64,000 bases of DNA from Streptomyces sp. P3 (GTDB lineage: Bacteria > Actinomycetota > Actinomycetes > Streptomycetales > Streptomycetaceae), in NCBI RefSeq assembly GCF_003032475.1, contig NZ_CP028369.1, forward strand, positions 1,178,001 through 1,242,000, in the 5' to 3' direction. A model generated the notes under the pieces. The model saw only the letters and a program-made list of their open reading frames with translations. It did not search any database and had not been told where the DNA came from. Shown here piece after piece: positions 1-9,329 of this stretch; position 1 is the first letter of the stretch, and every line of letters starts with the position of its first letter. The translations under genes were made by a program, and so were the position numbers.

Positions 1-2
1 GC

Positions 3-692
3 GCGCTGCTGCACCTCCTCGACCGGGGCTGGTTGCACCGCGAGCGGCTGCCTGCGGACCTGGCCACGACGGTCCGCACCCGCGTGGGTCTGCCCTCGTC
101 CGCGGACGGCCCGCCGATTCGCGACCACTGGCTGGTCCTCGCCCAGTACGACACGCCCGACCCGAGACTGACGACCCGCCGCATCTGGCTGTACGGGGCC
201 ACCACGGGCCGCACGGCGCTCCTGCTCTCCTACGGCGCCGCCGGCCGGGCCCCCGACCTCACCCTGCCCGTGGGCCTGGCGCTGGACGCCGAACTGTCCG
301 GGTATCCCGGCGCGGGGCAGCAACGGGCGTCTCTCGGCGAGCAGTTCACGCCACCGGCCCCGACCGCCGCCAGACCGCCGGGCGTGTCGACCCGCGAGGC
401 GGCCGCCCGGTACGGCGAGGCGCTGCGCCGCGACCCCTGGCAGGAGTCGGTCCCGGTGACCCTGGCCGACGTCGTCCCGACGCCGGACGGCACTTCCTGG
501 CAGCTCGCGGACGCGCGGGGCGACACGGCTCTGCCGCTCACCTCCACCGCGCTCGCCCGACCCGGCCTGTGGCGTCTGGCGGCCCTCTCCGGCGGCGCCC
601 CCGTCCGGGTCTTCGGCGAGTGCGGCCACCGTGGTTTCACCCCACTGACAGCCTGGCCGACGGGCCCGGGAGAGGCGGTGCGCCTGTGCTGA
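3..692 (+). CDS. C-terminal part of a SWIM zinc-finger family protein (5' truncated by window edge)
   Basis: The reading frame is open from the left edge and ends with TGA at 690-692, so only the last ~230 residues are visible. The SWIM Cys-His cluster itself would lie upstream and cannot be seen. The name rests on the neighbour: in actinomycetes a SWIM-domain protein is commonly encoded just before a DUF5691 gene, and the visible tail (Trp-containing segments such as DHWLVLAQYD and RRIWLYG) fits such a C-terminal region. The next gene starts 37 bp downstream on the same strand, which suggests one transcript. The molecular function is not known to me. Confidence 0.55.
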   Translation, partial: ALLHLLDRGWLHRERLPADLATTVRTRVGLPSSADGPPIRDHWLVLAQYDTPDPRLTTRRIWLYGATTGRTALLLSYGAAGRAPDLTLPVGLALDAELSGYPGAGQQRASLGEQFTPPAPTAARPPGVSTREAAARYGEALRRDPWQESVPVTLADVVPTPDGTSWQLADARGDTALPLTSTALARPGLWRLAALSGGAPVRVFGECGHRGFTPLTAWPTGPGEAVRLC

Positions 693-729
693 CCGGGTCT
701 CGTCGGAAGAGTCGACAGAAGGGAGTCTC

Positions 730-2364
730 ATGAACGCCTCCTCGCCCCTGCCCTCGGCCTCCGCCTGGGACGAGCTGATCACCGCGGCCCTCCTCGGCAC
801 GGACCGCCGCACACCCCCGGCAGCGGCTCCTGGCCGGGACGCGCCGACGGCCCTGCTGGACGCGGCGGCCGCCGAGACCGTACGCCGGCGCGCCGGCCTG
901 CGCCCCGGTCGCGCGGCGCCCCGACCGGAACCGGCCGCCGAGGACCCCCGCCCGCCGCTGCCCACCGCGGCGGCCCGCAGACTCGCCCTGCTCCTGGCCG
1001 ACCGACCCGGCGTCGGCGCGGGCGGCCGCAGAGGGGCCGCGCCGGACCTCATGGAACTGCTGCCCCAGTGGCTGACGGCGGTGAACGCGCGCGGCTTCGC
1101 CGCACCCGCCGATTCCCTCCCCGCACTGCTCGACGCGGCACGCGCGCGTACCGACCTGCGACCCGCGGCGCTGGAGTTCGCGGGCCCGCGCGCCCTGTGG
1201 CTGGCCCGGCTCAACCCGGACTGGCGGTTCGCCCTGCGTGCCACGCCGGGCGGCGGCACCGCCCTGCCGGGCCCGGCGGAGGCCGAACGCGCCGAGCGCC
1301 TCTGGCAGGAGGGCCTGTTCGCCGAGCGGGTGGCCGTGCTCGCGTCCATCCGCTCCCGTGACCCCGACGCGGCACGGGAACTGCTCGCGGCCACCTGGTC
1401 GACGGAGCGCGCCGAGGACCGGCTGATGTTCCTCGACTCGCTGCGCACCGGCCTCGCCCCGCGCGACGAGCCGTTCCTGGAACAGGCGCTGGCGGACCGC
1501 AGCCGCAACGTGCGGGCCACGGCCGCGGAGCTGCTGTCGGCGCTGCCGGGCTCGGCGCTCGCCGCGCGGATGGCGGTCCGGGCCGGCGCGTGCGTGGCCG
1601 TCGACCACACCCGGGACACACCGACCCTCCTGGTGGAGGCGCCGCACGAGTGCGACGCGGCCATGGAACGCGACGGCGTGTCACCGCACGCCCCGCCCGG
1701 CCGGGGTGAACGGTCTTGGTGGTTCGGCCAGTTGCTGGAGGCGGCACCGCTCGCCACCTGGCCGGCCCGGCTGGGCGGCCGCACACCGCAGCAGATCGTG
1801 GCGCTTCCGGTGGCCGACGACTGGCTGAGCGAACTCCACGCGGCATGGTGCCGGGCCGCCGTCCGCCAGCGGGACGCCGACTGGTCACGGGCGCTGCTCG
1901 GCGCGCCGTCCTCGCCCGGCGCGGGCGGGCCCGGCGCGGTGTCCCTCGCCGAGCGGGCGAAGCTGCTGGGCACGCTGTCGCCGTCCGAGCGGGCCGCCTG
2001 GGTGGCCGGGTTCATCGCGGCGCACGGTCTGTCGGAGGCGTTCCAGCTGCTCGGCGTCTGCTCCGTGCCGTGGGCCGCGCCGCTCGGCCGCGCCGTGGTC
2101 GACGCGCTCAACATCGCGCGGGACGCTGGCAGTTACCCGTGGAGCTTCAGCGGCGTGATGGGTCTCGCCGAGCGCTGTCTCGACCCCGCGGAGGCGTCCC
2201 GGCTCGACGCCCTCCTCGCGGTGCCGGACGAACCGGAGGACGCGTCGCCGGGCGCGGGCGGCTACTGGGCCGAGGCGTTCCAGCGGCTGGGCAGGACACT
2301 GCGGCTGCGGGCGCTGATGGCGGAGGAGCTCGGCCCCCCTGCGCCGCGGGGACAGGATGCCTGA
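730..2364 (+). CDS. DUF5691 family protein
   Basis: A 544-residue soluble protein of unknown function. Its N-terminus carries the motif WDELITAALLGTDRR, which I associate with DUF5691. The rest is Leu/Ala/Arg-rich helical sequence with HEAT-like spacing (for example LADRSRNVRATAAELLSALPG around residue 260), suggesting an alpha-solenoid. There is no signal peptide or membrane segment. ATG 730 is preceded by a good ribosome binding site (GAAGGGAG, about 7 nt upstream). It follows the SWIM-type gene by 37 bp and probably shares its transcript. In related genomes these sit near MoxR ATPase and VWA genes; none is visible here. Confidence 0.65.
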   Translation: MNASSPLPSASAWDELITAALLGTDRRTPPAAAPGRDAPTALLDAAAAETVRRRAGLRPGRAAPRPEPAAEDPRPPLPTAAARRLALLLADRPGVGAGGRRGAAPDLMELLPQWLTAVNARGFAAPADSLPALLDAARARTDLRPAALEFAGPRALWLARLNPDWRFALRATPGGGTALPGPAEAERAERLWQEGLFAERVAVLASIRSRDPDAARELLAATWSTERAEDRLMFLDSLRTGLAPRDEPFLEQALADRSRNVRATAAELLSALPGSALAARMAVRAGACVAVDHTRDTPTLLVEAPHECDAAMERDGVSPHAPPGRGERSWWFGQLLEAAPLATWPARLGGRTPQQIVALPVADDWLSELHAAWCRAAVRQRDADWSRALLGAPSSPGAGGPGAVSLAERAKLLGTLSPSERAAWVAGFIAAHGLSEAFQLLGVCSVPWAAPLGRAVVDALNIARDAGSYPWSFSGVMGLAERCLDPAEASRLDALLAVPDEPEDASPGAGGYWAEAFQRLGRTLRLRALMAEELGPPAPRGQDA

Positions 2365-2404
2365 CCGGTTCCTGAACCCACCCCGGCCCGAACACCGCGG
2401 GGGC

Positions 2405-2502
2405 TCCCACCTGCACGGCGCGTGCCCGTGCGGAGTTCGTGCCCGTCCGGAATTCGTGCCCACGCACGGCTCGTGGCCGTACGGGGCTCGTGCCCACGCA
2501 CG
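2405..2502. repeat. Degenerate short repeats in a convergent intergenic region
   Basis: The 215 bp between the DUF5691 gene and icmB (tail to tail) contains several variants of a TCGTGCCCACGCACG-like word. Exact copies are at 2454-2468 and 2488-2502, with looser copies before them. No gene is seen. The self-complementary character could allow hairpins that end both transcripts, but no U-tract terminator is obvious. Confidence 0.4.
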
Positions 2503-2579
2503 CTTTTCCTACGCGGGGCCCGTGTCTGTGCGGGTCCGTGCCGAGCGGGCGCATCCCGCTCGGGGCGCCTCCGAGGGGC

Positions 2580-2996
<417 letters not shown>

Positions 2997-3010
2997 CACT
3001 GCCTCCATGA

Positions 3011-3070
3011 AGCGACTCCGTCCGTCCTCAAGCGACTCCGTCCGTCCTCGAGGGACTGCGTCCATCCTCG
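3011..3070. repeat. Three tandem copies of a 20-bp unit upstream of icmB
   Basis: Units 3011-3030 and 3031-3050 differ at one base and 3051-3070 differs at a few more; the consensus begins AGCGACTCCGTCCGTCCTC. The array sits 15-75 bp upstream of the icmB start, where promoter or leader sequence is expected. Confidence 0.8.
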
Positions 3071-3537
3071 AGGCCACGGACACCCCGCGCCACACCGCCC
3101 GGGGGAAGTGAACGAACGTTATCGCCCGCATCCCGCAACCGGCAGTTTCGCGGTGCTGACCGAGGGGGAAATCACACGGAGGGACACGTTCACCGCGCAT
3201 CGTTCGCACCCCGTCCCAGGGGGGTTCGAGGCGCAGAGGGAGCCGCAACGAGGTCGCCGTTCGTCGCGCCGCAGCCCGCGCTGCGTGGCGGTACGGCGCA
3301 TCGACAGGCACGATGGTCAGGTAGAGCAGGTAAGGCACGACAGCGGGGAGCCTGTCGCCACACCGGCAGGGATTCCCGTCCGTCGACGGCGCGACGTCGC
3401 ACCAGGCGTACGCACCCCGAGCCACGGGCCGCATCCGCTCCACGCCCCGCCGTGCCCGATCGAGCCCCTCGACAGCGACTTCCACGAGGGCACACGGGGG
3501 CCAGAGAAGTCCTCAGCGTGCCGACAGGAGGTCGGCC
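3071..3537. other. Intergenic region between divergent icmB and lipase genes; no gene seen
   Basis: About 470 bp without a convincing coding frame. An open minus-strand frame runs through but lacks codon-position bias and family motifs. Promoters for icmB (minus) and the lipase gene (plus) must lie here. I looked for a cobalamin riboswitch because icmB is B12-dependent, and found no convincing B12 box. Confidence 0.5.
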
Positions 3538-4485
3538 ATGAAGGTCACCCGGGCACTGCAGCCCTTTCTACCGTTGTGCCAGCGTCTGCTCCCGGATCTT
3601 CCGAGCCTGCCCGGCTTCCCGGGGATGCCGGACCTCCCGAGCCTGCCGGGCCGACTCGCCGGGCTGTCCCTGACCCTTCTGAAGGCGACCGCCCTGGACC
3701 TCGCGATCCTCGCGGGGCATCTGCTCCTGTACCCCTCGGGCATCGCGCAGGAGCGCCGCGGACCGGTCCGCCCCGCGCTGTCCGCGGAATCCGGCGCCGA
3801 GGACCCGGCCCGGCTGCCCACCCAGGCGCCGCCGCCGGTGGTGCTGCTGCACGGGTTCATCGACAACCGCTCCGTGTTCGTCCTGCTGCGCCGCAGCCTC
3901 GCACAGCACGGCAGGCATCGCGTGGAGTCGCTCAACTACTCGCCGCTCACGTGTGACATACGCACCGCCGCCGAACTGCTCGGCCGGCACATAGAGGAGA
4001 TCTGCGAGCGCACGGGCAGCGTGCAGGTCGACGTCGTCGGACACAGCCTGGGCGGCCTGATCGCGCGCTACTACGTGCAACGACTGGGCGGCGACGTCCG
4101 CGTCCGCACGCTGGTCACGCTGGGCACCCCGCACTCCGGCACCCGGGTGGCGCCGCTGGCGAACGCGCACCCGATCGTGCGCCAGATGCGTCCGGGCTCA
4201 GCGGTGATCGAGGAGCTCTCCCGCCCCGCGCCGGGCTGCCGCACCCGGTTCGTCAGCTTCTGGAGCGACCTGGACCACCTCATGGACCCGCTGGAGTCCG
4301 CCTGCGTGGACCATCCCGACCTGGCGGTGCAGAACGTCCGGGTGACCGGGATCGGCCATCTCGCCCTGCCCGTGCATCCCGCCGTCGCGACCGGCATACG
4401 GCAGGCCCTCGACACCGCGCCCTCCCAGGAAGAGCCGGCCGCCTCTCGTTCCGGCGCCCGCCGTACCGGCCTCACGGTTGCCTGA
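3538..4485 (+). CDS. Alpha/beta-hydrolase, lipase-type (probably secreted or membrane-attached)
   Basis: A 315-residue serine esterase/lipase. The N-terminus (about residues 1-75) is unusual: a duplicated LPDLPSLPG segment followed by a hydrophobic stretch (LSLTLLKATALDLAILAGHLLLY) that looks like a membrane or secretion segment. The hydrolase core follows: oxyanion-hole LLHGF, nucleophile elbow GHSLGG, LGTPHSGT typical of bacterial triacylglycerol lipases, a candidate acid in SDLDHLMDP and the catalytic His in GIGHLALP. ATG 3538 has AGGAGG about 7 nt upstream. Substrate unknown; a role in lipid or ester hydrolysis outside the cytoplasm is inferred. Confidence 0.75.
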   Translation: MKVTRALQPFLPLCQRLLPDLPSLPGFPGMPDLPSLPGRLAGLSLTLLKATALDLAILAGHLLLYPSGIAQERRGPVRPALSAESGAEDPARLPTQAPPPVVLLHGFIDNRSVFVLLRRSLAQHGRHRVESLNYSPLTCDIRTAAELLGRHIEEICERTGSVQVDVVGHSLGGLIARYYVQRLGGDVRVRTLVTLGTPHSGTRVAPLANAHPIVRQMRPGSAVIEELSRPAPGCRTRFVSFWSDLDHLMDPLESACVDHPDLAVQNVRVTGIGHLALPVHPAVATGIRQALDTAPSQEEPAASRSGARRTGLTVA

Positions 4486-4501
4486 CGACGCCCCGAGACA
4501 C

Positions 4502-4549
4502 CGCGACTGCGCGACTGCGCGACTGCGCGACTGCGCGACTGCGCGACTG
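4502..4549. repeat. Six perfect tandem copies of the 8-mer CGCGACTG
   Basis: 48 bp of uninterrupted CGCGACTG, 17 bp after the lipase stop codon. Copy number at such arrays is prone to change. No function is evident. Confidence 0.95.
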
Positions 4550-4823
4550 ACGAAGCCCGAGGGCAGTACGACGACGATCGCAACGCCGTCCCGGAGCCGT
4601 GCCCCTCACCGCCCGGCAGACCCGTCACACCCCTCTGCCACTCCCTCACCATCGAACACTATTCGAACGTAGGGCCAAGCCCTCGTCCGTCGTCCCCCGA
4701 AACAGAGCCGATTGCCCCTTTCCTTCGGGCACGAAACCTGCAGAACATTGTCGTGCCCGCGTACTGCCGGGTACAGTCGCCGCACTGCTCTGGCAGCCCC
4801 TGTCGTCGGCGAAAGAGAAGTTG
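4550..4823. other. Upstream region of the M23 peptidase gene
   Basis: About 270 bp of lower GC than its surroundings, probably promoter and leader of the M23 peptidase gene. The plus frame stays open from 4599, but codon use before 4824 is not coding-like, so I treat it as non-coding. Confidence 0.5.
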
Positions 4824-6404
4824 GTGAATGACCGTCACCCGTCGGGAATCATGACCTCCCCGGCCCCGGCTTCCGACGCCGCTTCGGCGCACTACGCGTC
4901 GTACGGCACCCAGGAGGCTTCGTACGACGGCTTCACGACCTACGACGGCCACGAGGCCGGCGGTCACGACACCGGCGCGCACGACACCGGGCACTTCACA
5001 ACCGCCGACCCCCTGTTCGGCGCGTTTCCGGGCGACGGCTCCGGCCCCACCACCGGCACGTACGGCAGCACCCGGTGGCACACCGGCGTCCACGGTTCCG
5101 CGGACACGGGCAGCCACCAGACCCTGAACTACGACGCGTACGCGGCCCAGCACCACGCCGTCCACGACTCCGGCGCGTACGACGCGACCGCCTGGCAGAC
5201 GGGACAGCACCAGCACCTGTCCGCGGTCCCGCAGCAGGCGACGGCGCACGACACCACCGGCCACTGGGACGCGAGCGCCTGGCTCCAGCCCGACCAGCCC
5301 GGCTGCCCCGCCGACGCTACCCAGCACTGGGAATGGGGCACGCAGACCTTCGACACCGGCGCGTACGACGCCACGCAGTGGAATTCCGACGGCGACGCCT
5401 CCGACGGCTCCGCGCCGGCCGCTGGGGGCACCTCCCAGACGGAGTCTGGGGGAGGGTTCGAGCAGTCACCCGAGGTCCCGTTCGACCAGCAGGCCACCGC
5501 CACTTTCGAGCAGGTCGCGTACGACGGGAGCGGTCCCGAAGCGAGCGTCCCCGAAGCGGGCGGCCCCGAAGGCGAGTCGACGGACGGCGACCCGCTCGCG
5601 CTCCTCGACGACCGGGAAGAGCCCGTCCCCGCGCCGCTGGGCCGGGCGGCCACCCGTAACGCGAACCGTTCCCGGCGCCGGATGCCCGCCAAGCGCTCCG
5701 CGCTGCTGACGGTGGCCGTGCCCTCGGCCTGTGTGATGGGGGTCGCCGGGATCGCCGCCGCCTCGGTCGGCACGCTGACCGGCGGCGACGGCAAGGAGAC
5801 CTCGGCCTCCGCGGCGGACGCTCAGCCGGTGAAGCCGTCCGCCGCCAACACCAAGCTGGACAGCCAGCTCGCAACGCTCAGCGCCGGGGCCGACGACTTC
5901 GGCGACCGGGTCAGCCGCACGCAGGAGCGCATCGACCTCAAGGCGCAGCAGGAGGCCGAGAAGAAGAAGGCGGCGGCGGAGGCCGCCCGCAAGGAGCGGC
6001 TGCGCCCCAAGTACGCCCTCCCGGTCGCACAGCACGGCCTCAGCGCCTACTTCGGCCAGGCCGGCATCAACTGGATGTCACAGCACACGGGCATCGACTT
6101 CCCGGTCTCGTACGGCACGACGGTGATGGCCGCGACCGACGGCACCGTACGCACCCAGTGGAACAGCGCCTACGGCAACATGCTGATCCTGACGGCGAAG
6201 GACGGCACGGAGACCTGGTACTGCCATCTCTCCACCTACCGCGTCCCCTCCGGCACGACGGTGAAGGCCGGCGACCCGATCGCCTACTCGGGCAACTCCG
6301 GCAACTCGACCGGCCCGCACCTGCACTTCGAGGTCCGGCCGGCCGGCGGTTCGGCGATCGACCCGCTGCCCTGGCTGCGCAGCCACGGACTCAACCCGAC
6401 GTAA
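4824..6404 (+). CDS. M23 family peptidoglycan endopeptidase
   Basis: A membrane-anchored zinc metallopeptidase expected to cut peptidoglycan cross-links outside the membrane. With GTG 4824 as start (AGAAG upstream) the protein has 526 residues: a long Tyr/His/Gly/Thr-rich N-terminal region with recurring GAYDAT(A/Q)W motifs, one membrane segment at about residues 292-312, a short coiled coil rich in Lys/Glu/Ala, and the M23 domain from about 396 to the end. Metal ligands are present: HTGID near 421 and HLHFE near 499. ATG 4851 is an alternative start. A 15-residue insert at 199-213 is encoded by a 45-bp element that also occurs in pcrA. Confidence 0.85.
   Translation: MNDRHPSGIMTSPAPASDAASAHYASYGTQEASYDGFTTYDGHEAGGHDTGAHDTGHFTTADPLFGAFPGDGSGPTTGTYGSTRWHTGVHGSADTGSHQTLNYDAYAAQHHAVHDSGAYDATAWQTGQHQHLSAVPQQATAHDTTGHWDASAWLQPDQPGCPADATQHWEWGTQTFDTGAYDATQWNSDGDASDGSAPAAGGTSQTESGGGFEQSPEVPFDQQATATFEQVAYDGSGPEASVPEAGGPEGESTDGDPLALLDDREEPVPAPLGRAATRNANRSRRRMPAKRSALLTVAVPSACVMGVAGIAAASVGTLTGGDGKETSASAADAQPVKPSAANTKLDSQLATLSAGADDFGDRVSRTQERIDLKAQQEAEKKKAAAEAARKERLRPKYALPVAQHGLSAYFGQAGINWMSQHTGIDFPVSYGTTVMAATDGTVRTQWNSAYGNMLILTAKDGTETWYCHLSTYRVPSGTTVKAGDPIAYSGNSGNSTGPHLHFEVRPAGGSAIDPLPWLRSHGLNPT
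5418..5462 (+). repeat. 45-bp in-frame inserted repeat, copy 1 (in the M23 gene)
   Basis: Encodes AAGGTSQTESGGGFE in the low-complexity part of the M23 protein. It matches 8386-8430 (other strand, inside pcrA) at 43 of 45 positions by eye. The element contains an imperfect inverted repeat, CCTCCCAGA paired with TCTGGGGGAGG. Confidence 0.9.
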
Positions 6405-6444
6405 GCGCTCTCCGACGTTAGCGCTCTCCGACGTAAGCCCTCTT
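6397..6444. repeat. Three tandem 16-bp units overlapping the M23 stop codon
   Basis: Units start at 6397, 6413 and 6429 with consensus CGACGTAAGCGCTCTC. The first unit contains the TAA stop codon of the M23 gene, so the array looks like duplication of the gene's 3' end. Confidence 0.9.
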
Positions 6445-6510
6445 CGCGCCCGGCTCGCCCGCAGGGCGAAGACCCGTCCGCGGGAGACCGCGTCCCCGTC
6501 GTCGACCGCC

Positions 6511-6539
6511 TGAGCCCCCGCCGCCGAAGCGGGGGCTCA
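6511..6539. terminator. Bidirectional hairpin terminator between the M23 gene and pcrA
   Basis: Perfect 11-bp stem TGAGCCCCCGC / GCGGGGGCTCA with a 7-nt loop, between converging genes. No U-tract, which is usual for Streptomyces. Confidence 0.75.
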
Positions 6540-6576
6540 CCCCGGCGCGCCGGGCCGTTGCCGCCCGGAAGGGGAC

Positions 6577-9102
6577 CTACAGCTTCTCCACCGGTGCGTA
6601 CCGCAGCAGCAGCCGCTTCGGCTTGGTGTCGCCGAAGTCGACGGTGGCCTCCGCGTTGGCGCCGGTGCCCTTCACTCCGACGACCGTGCCGAGCCCGAAC
6701 TGGTCGTGCGTGACCCGGTCGCCGACGGCCAGCGCGACCACGGGCTTCTCCCCGGCCGTGCGGCGCGTCGCGAATCCGGACGCGCCCGCCGCCGAGGAAC
6801 GCGATCGGGACGAGGACATCGAGGTTGACGACGCCGCCCCCGACAGCGGGCCGGACGACACGGGCGAGGTCGCCCCCGTCCGCTTCCAGTCCACATGCGT
6901 CGGCGGGATCTCCTCCAGGAACCGGGAGGGCGGGTTGTACGACGGCTGCCCCCAGGCGCTGCGCAGCGACGAGCGGGTGAGGTACAGCCGCTCACGGGCG
7001 CGTGTGATGCCCACGTACGCGAGCCGACGCTCCTCCTCCAGTTCCTTGGTCTGGCCGAGGGCGCGCATGTGCGGGAAGACGCCGTCCTCCATGCCCGTCA
7101 GGAAGACGACCGGGAACTCGAGGCCCTTGGCGGTGTGCAGGGTCATCAGGGTGATGACGCCCGAGCCGTCCGCCTCCTCGTCGGGGATCTGGTCGGAGTC
7201 GGCGACCAGCGCGACCCGCTCCAGGAAGTCGGAGAGCCCGGCCGGTGCGGCGCCCTCTCCCTCACCGGTCTCCTGCTCGAACTCCATGGCCACGGCGGCG
7301 AGTTCCTGGAGGTTCTCGATCCGGGTCTCGTCCTGCGGGTCGGTGGAGGCCTGCAACTCGGCGAGGTAGCCGGTGCGTTCGAGCACCGCCTCCAGGACGG
7401 TCGCCGGACCGGCGCCCGACTCGACGATCGTGCGCAGCTCCTCCATGAGCGCGTTGAACCGCTTCACGGCGTTCGTCGACCGCGACGCCATGCCGTAAGC
7501 CTCGTCGACCCGCTTCAGGGCCTGCGAGAAGCTGATCTTCTCCCGCTGGGAGAGGGCGTCGATCATCGCCTCGGCACGGTCGCCGATGCCACGCTTGGGC
7601 ACGTTGAGGATCCGGCGCAGCGGCACCGAGTCCTCCGGGTTGGCCAGCACGCGCAGATAGGCCAGGACGTCCCTGACCTCCTTGCGCTCGTAGAAGCGGA
7701 CCCCGCCGACGACCTTGTAGGGAAGGCCGACCCGAATGAAGATCTCCTCGAAGACACGGGACTGGGCGTTGGTGCGGTAGAAGACCGCCACATCGCCCGC
7801 CTTCGCGTCGCCCGCGTCCGTCAGGCGGTCTATCTCGTCGGCGACGAACTGCGCCTCGTCGTGCTCGGTGTCGGCGACGTAGCCGGTGATGCGCGCGCCC
7901 GCGCCCGCGTTGGTCCACAGGTTCTTGGGGCGCCGTGACTCGTTGCGCTCGATGACCGCGTTGGCGGCGGACAGGATCGTCTGCGTCGAGCGGTAGTTCT
8001 GCTCGAGCAGGATCGTCGTCGCGCGCGGGTAGTCCTCCTCGAACTGGAGGATGTTGCGGATGGTGGCGCCGCGGAAGGCGTAGATGGACTGGTCGGCGTC
8101 ACCGACGACGCAGAGCTCGGCCGGCGGTACGTCGTACTCGCCCGGCGGTACGTCGACGGGGTGCTCGGAGGTGCCGACCAGCTCGCGCACGAGGGCGTAC
8201 TGGGCGTGGTTGGTGTCCTGGTACTCGTCGACCAGGACGTGCCGGAACCGGCGGCGGTAGTGCTCGGCGACGTCGGGGAAGGCGCGCAGCAGGTTGACCG
8301 TCGTCATGATCAGGTCGTCGAAGTCGAGGGCGTTCGCCTCGCGCAGCCGCGACTGGTACATGGCGTAGGCCTGGGCGAGCGTCTTCTCGAACCCTCCCCC
8401 AGACTCCGTCCGGGAGGCGCCCCCAGCGGCCTGCGCGGCGAAGTCCTCCTCGTCGATCAGCTCGTTCTTCAGGTTGCTGATCTTGGCGCTGAAGGACTTG
8501 GGCGGGTAGCGCTTGGGATCGAGGTCCAGGTCGCGGCAGACCAGGGCCATGAGGCGCTTGGAGTCGGCGGCGTCGTAGATCGAGAACGACGACGTGAAGC
8601 CGAGCTTCTTGCTCTCCCGGCGCAGGATGCGCACGCACGCGCTGTGGAACGTCATGACCCACATCGCGTTCGCGCGCGGGCCGACGAGCTGCTCGACGCG
8701 CTCCTTCATCTCGCCCGCGGCCTTGTTGGTGAAGGTGATCGCGAGGATCTGCCCCGGGTGCACGTCGCGCTCGGCGAGGAGGTGGGCGATGCGGTGGGTG
8801 AGCACGCGCGTCTTGCCCGAGCCGGCGCCCGCCACGATGAGCAGCGGGGCGCCTGCGTGCACGACGGCCGCACGCTGGTTGTCGTTCAGCCCTTCCAGGA
8901 GCGCCGCCGCGTCGAGAGCCGGGCGCGGTGCGCCGTCGCGGTAGTAGGCGTCCCGGTCCGGGGGCGCGTCGAACTTCCCGCCGAACAGATCGTCCGGGAC
9001 CGGCTCCGGTCCGTGGTCGTCCTCGGGCGGCGGGGGCTCCTCCTCGTGGGCACGGGGGCCCTTGAGGTCCGCCAGGAAGCTGTCGTCAAAGAGGCTGCTC
9101 AT
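6577..9102 (-). CDS. pcrA: ATP-dependent DNA helicase PcrA/UvrD
   Basis: SF1 3'-5' helicase for nucleotide-excision repair and rescue of replication and transcription conflicts. 841 residues with all core motifs: Walker A GAGSGKT at 91-98, ITFTNKAAGEMKER, the DEYQD Walker B near 295, GDADQSIYAFRGA, LEQNYRST, TLHTAKGLEFP and VGITRARERLYL. An acidic, Pro-rich N-terminal extension of about 70 residues precedes the helicase core. The C-terminal region after 760 ends in a Tudor-like segment (VGDRVTHDQFGLGTVV) as in Gram-positive PcrA. Residues 225-239 are the product of the 45-bp repeat inserted in frame. ATG 9102 is the only reasonable start. Confidence 0.95.
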   Translation of the reverse strand: MSSLFDDSFLADLKGPRAHEEEPPPPEDDHGPEPVPDDLFGGKFDAPPDRDAYYRDGAPRPALDAAALLEGLNDNQRAAVVHAGAPLLIVAGAGSGKTRVLTHRIAHLLAERDVHPGQILAITFTNKAAGEMKERVEQLVGPRANAMWVMTFHSACVRILRRESKKLGFTSSFSIYDAADSKRLMALVCRDLDLDPKRYPPKSFSAKISNLKNELIDEEDFAAQAAGGASRTESGGGFEKTLAQAYAMYQSRLREANALDFDDLIMTTVNLLRAFPDVAEHYRRRFRHVLVDEYQDTNHAQYALVRELVGTSEHPVDVPPGEYDVPPAELCVVGDADQSIYAFRGATIRNILQFEEDYPRATTILLEQNYRSTQTILSAANAVIERNESRRPKNLWTNAGAGARITGYVADTEHDEAQFVADEIDRLTDAGDAKAGDVAVFYRTNAQSRVFEEIFIRVGLPYKVVGGVRFYERKEVRDVLAYLRVLANPEDSVPLRRILNVPKRGIGDRAEAMIDALSQREKISFSQALKRVDEAYGMASRSTNAVKRFNALMEELRTIVESGAGPATVLEAVLERTGYLAELQASTDPQDETRIENLQELAAVAMEFEQETGEGEGAAPAGLSDFLERVALVADSDQIPDEEADGSGVITLMTLHTAKGLEFPVVFLTGMEDGVFPHMRALGQTKELEEERRLAYVGITRARERLYLTRSSLRSAWGQPSYNPPSRFLEEIPPTHVDWKRTGATSPVSSGPLSGAASSTSMSSSRSRSSAAGASGFATRRTAGEKPVVALAVGDRVTHDQFGLGTVVGVKGTGANAEATVDFGDTKPKRLLLRYAPVEKL
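8386..8430 (-). repeat. 45-bp in-frame inserted repeat, copy 2 (in pcrA)
   Basis: On the coding strand it reads as AAGGASRTESGGGFE at residues 225-239 of PcrA. It is nearly identical to 5418-5462 and in the same reading phase. Confidence 0.9.
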
Positions 9103-9329
9103 CGCTCTCCGAGTTTAGGGGGCGCCACCGACAACCGGCCGCCGTCCCGGAAACTCGCCCCGCACTCACCCTCCGGCCATCCACGATCACGAACGGCGAC
9201 CGATCCGTCGGTAACACCGGACCACGCCCTCAGGTCACGAAAATGTATCGGGCATATCGCCCATCAACCTTCACAGGGGCCACACGCGTTGGCTACCGTG
9301 CGGACAGGCCGTACGACCTCACCGGTGAC

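Noticed and set aside
3080..3500. Possible cobalamin riboswitch upstream of icmB on the minus strand
   Set aside because: A GGGAATCCCTGCCGGTG-like stretch exists, but the B12 box and conserved core are not in place.
4652..4667. LexA/SOS-box-like word ATCGAACACTATTCGAA upstream of the M23 gene
   Set aside because: Half-sites have the wrong spacing and one half is off consensus. The gene is not a DNA-repair gene.
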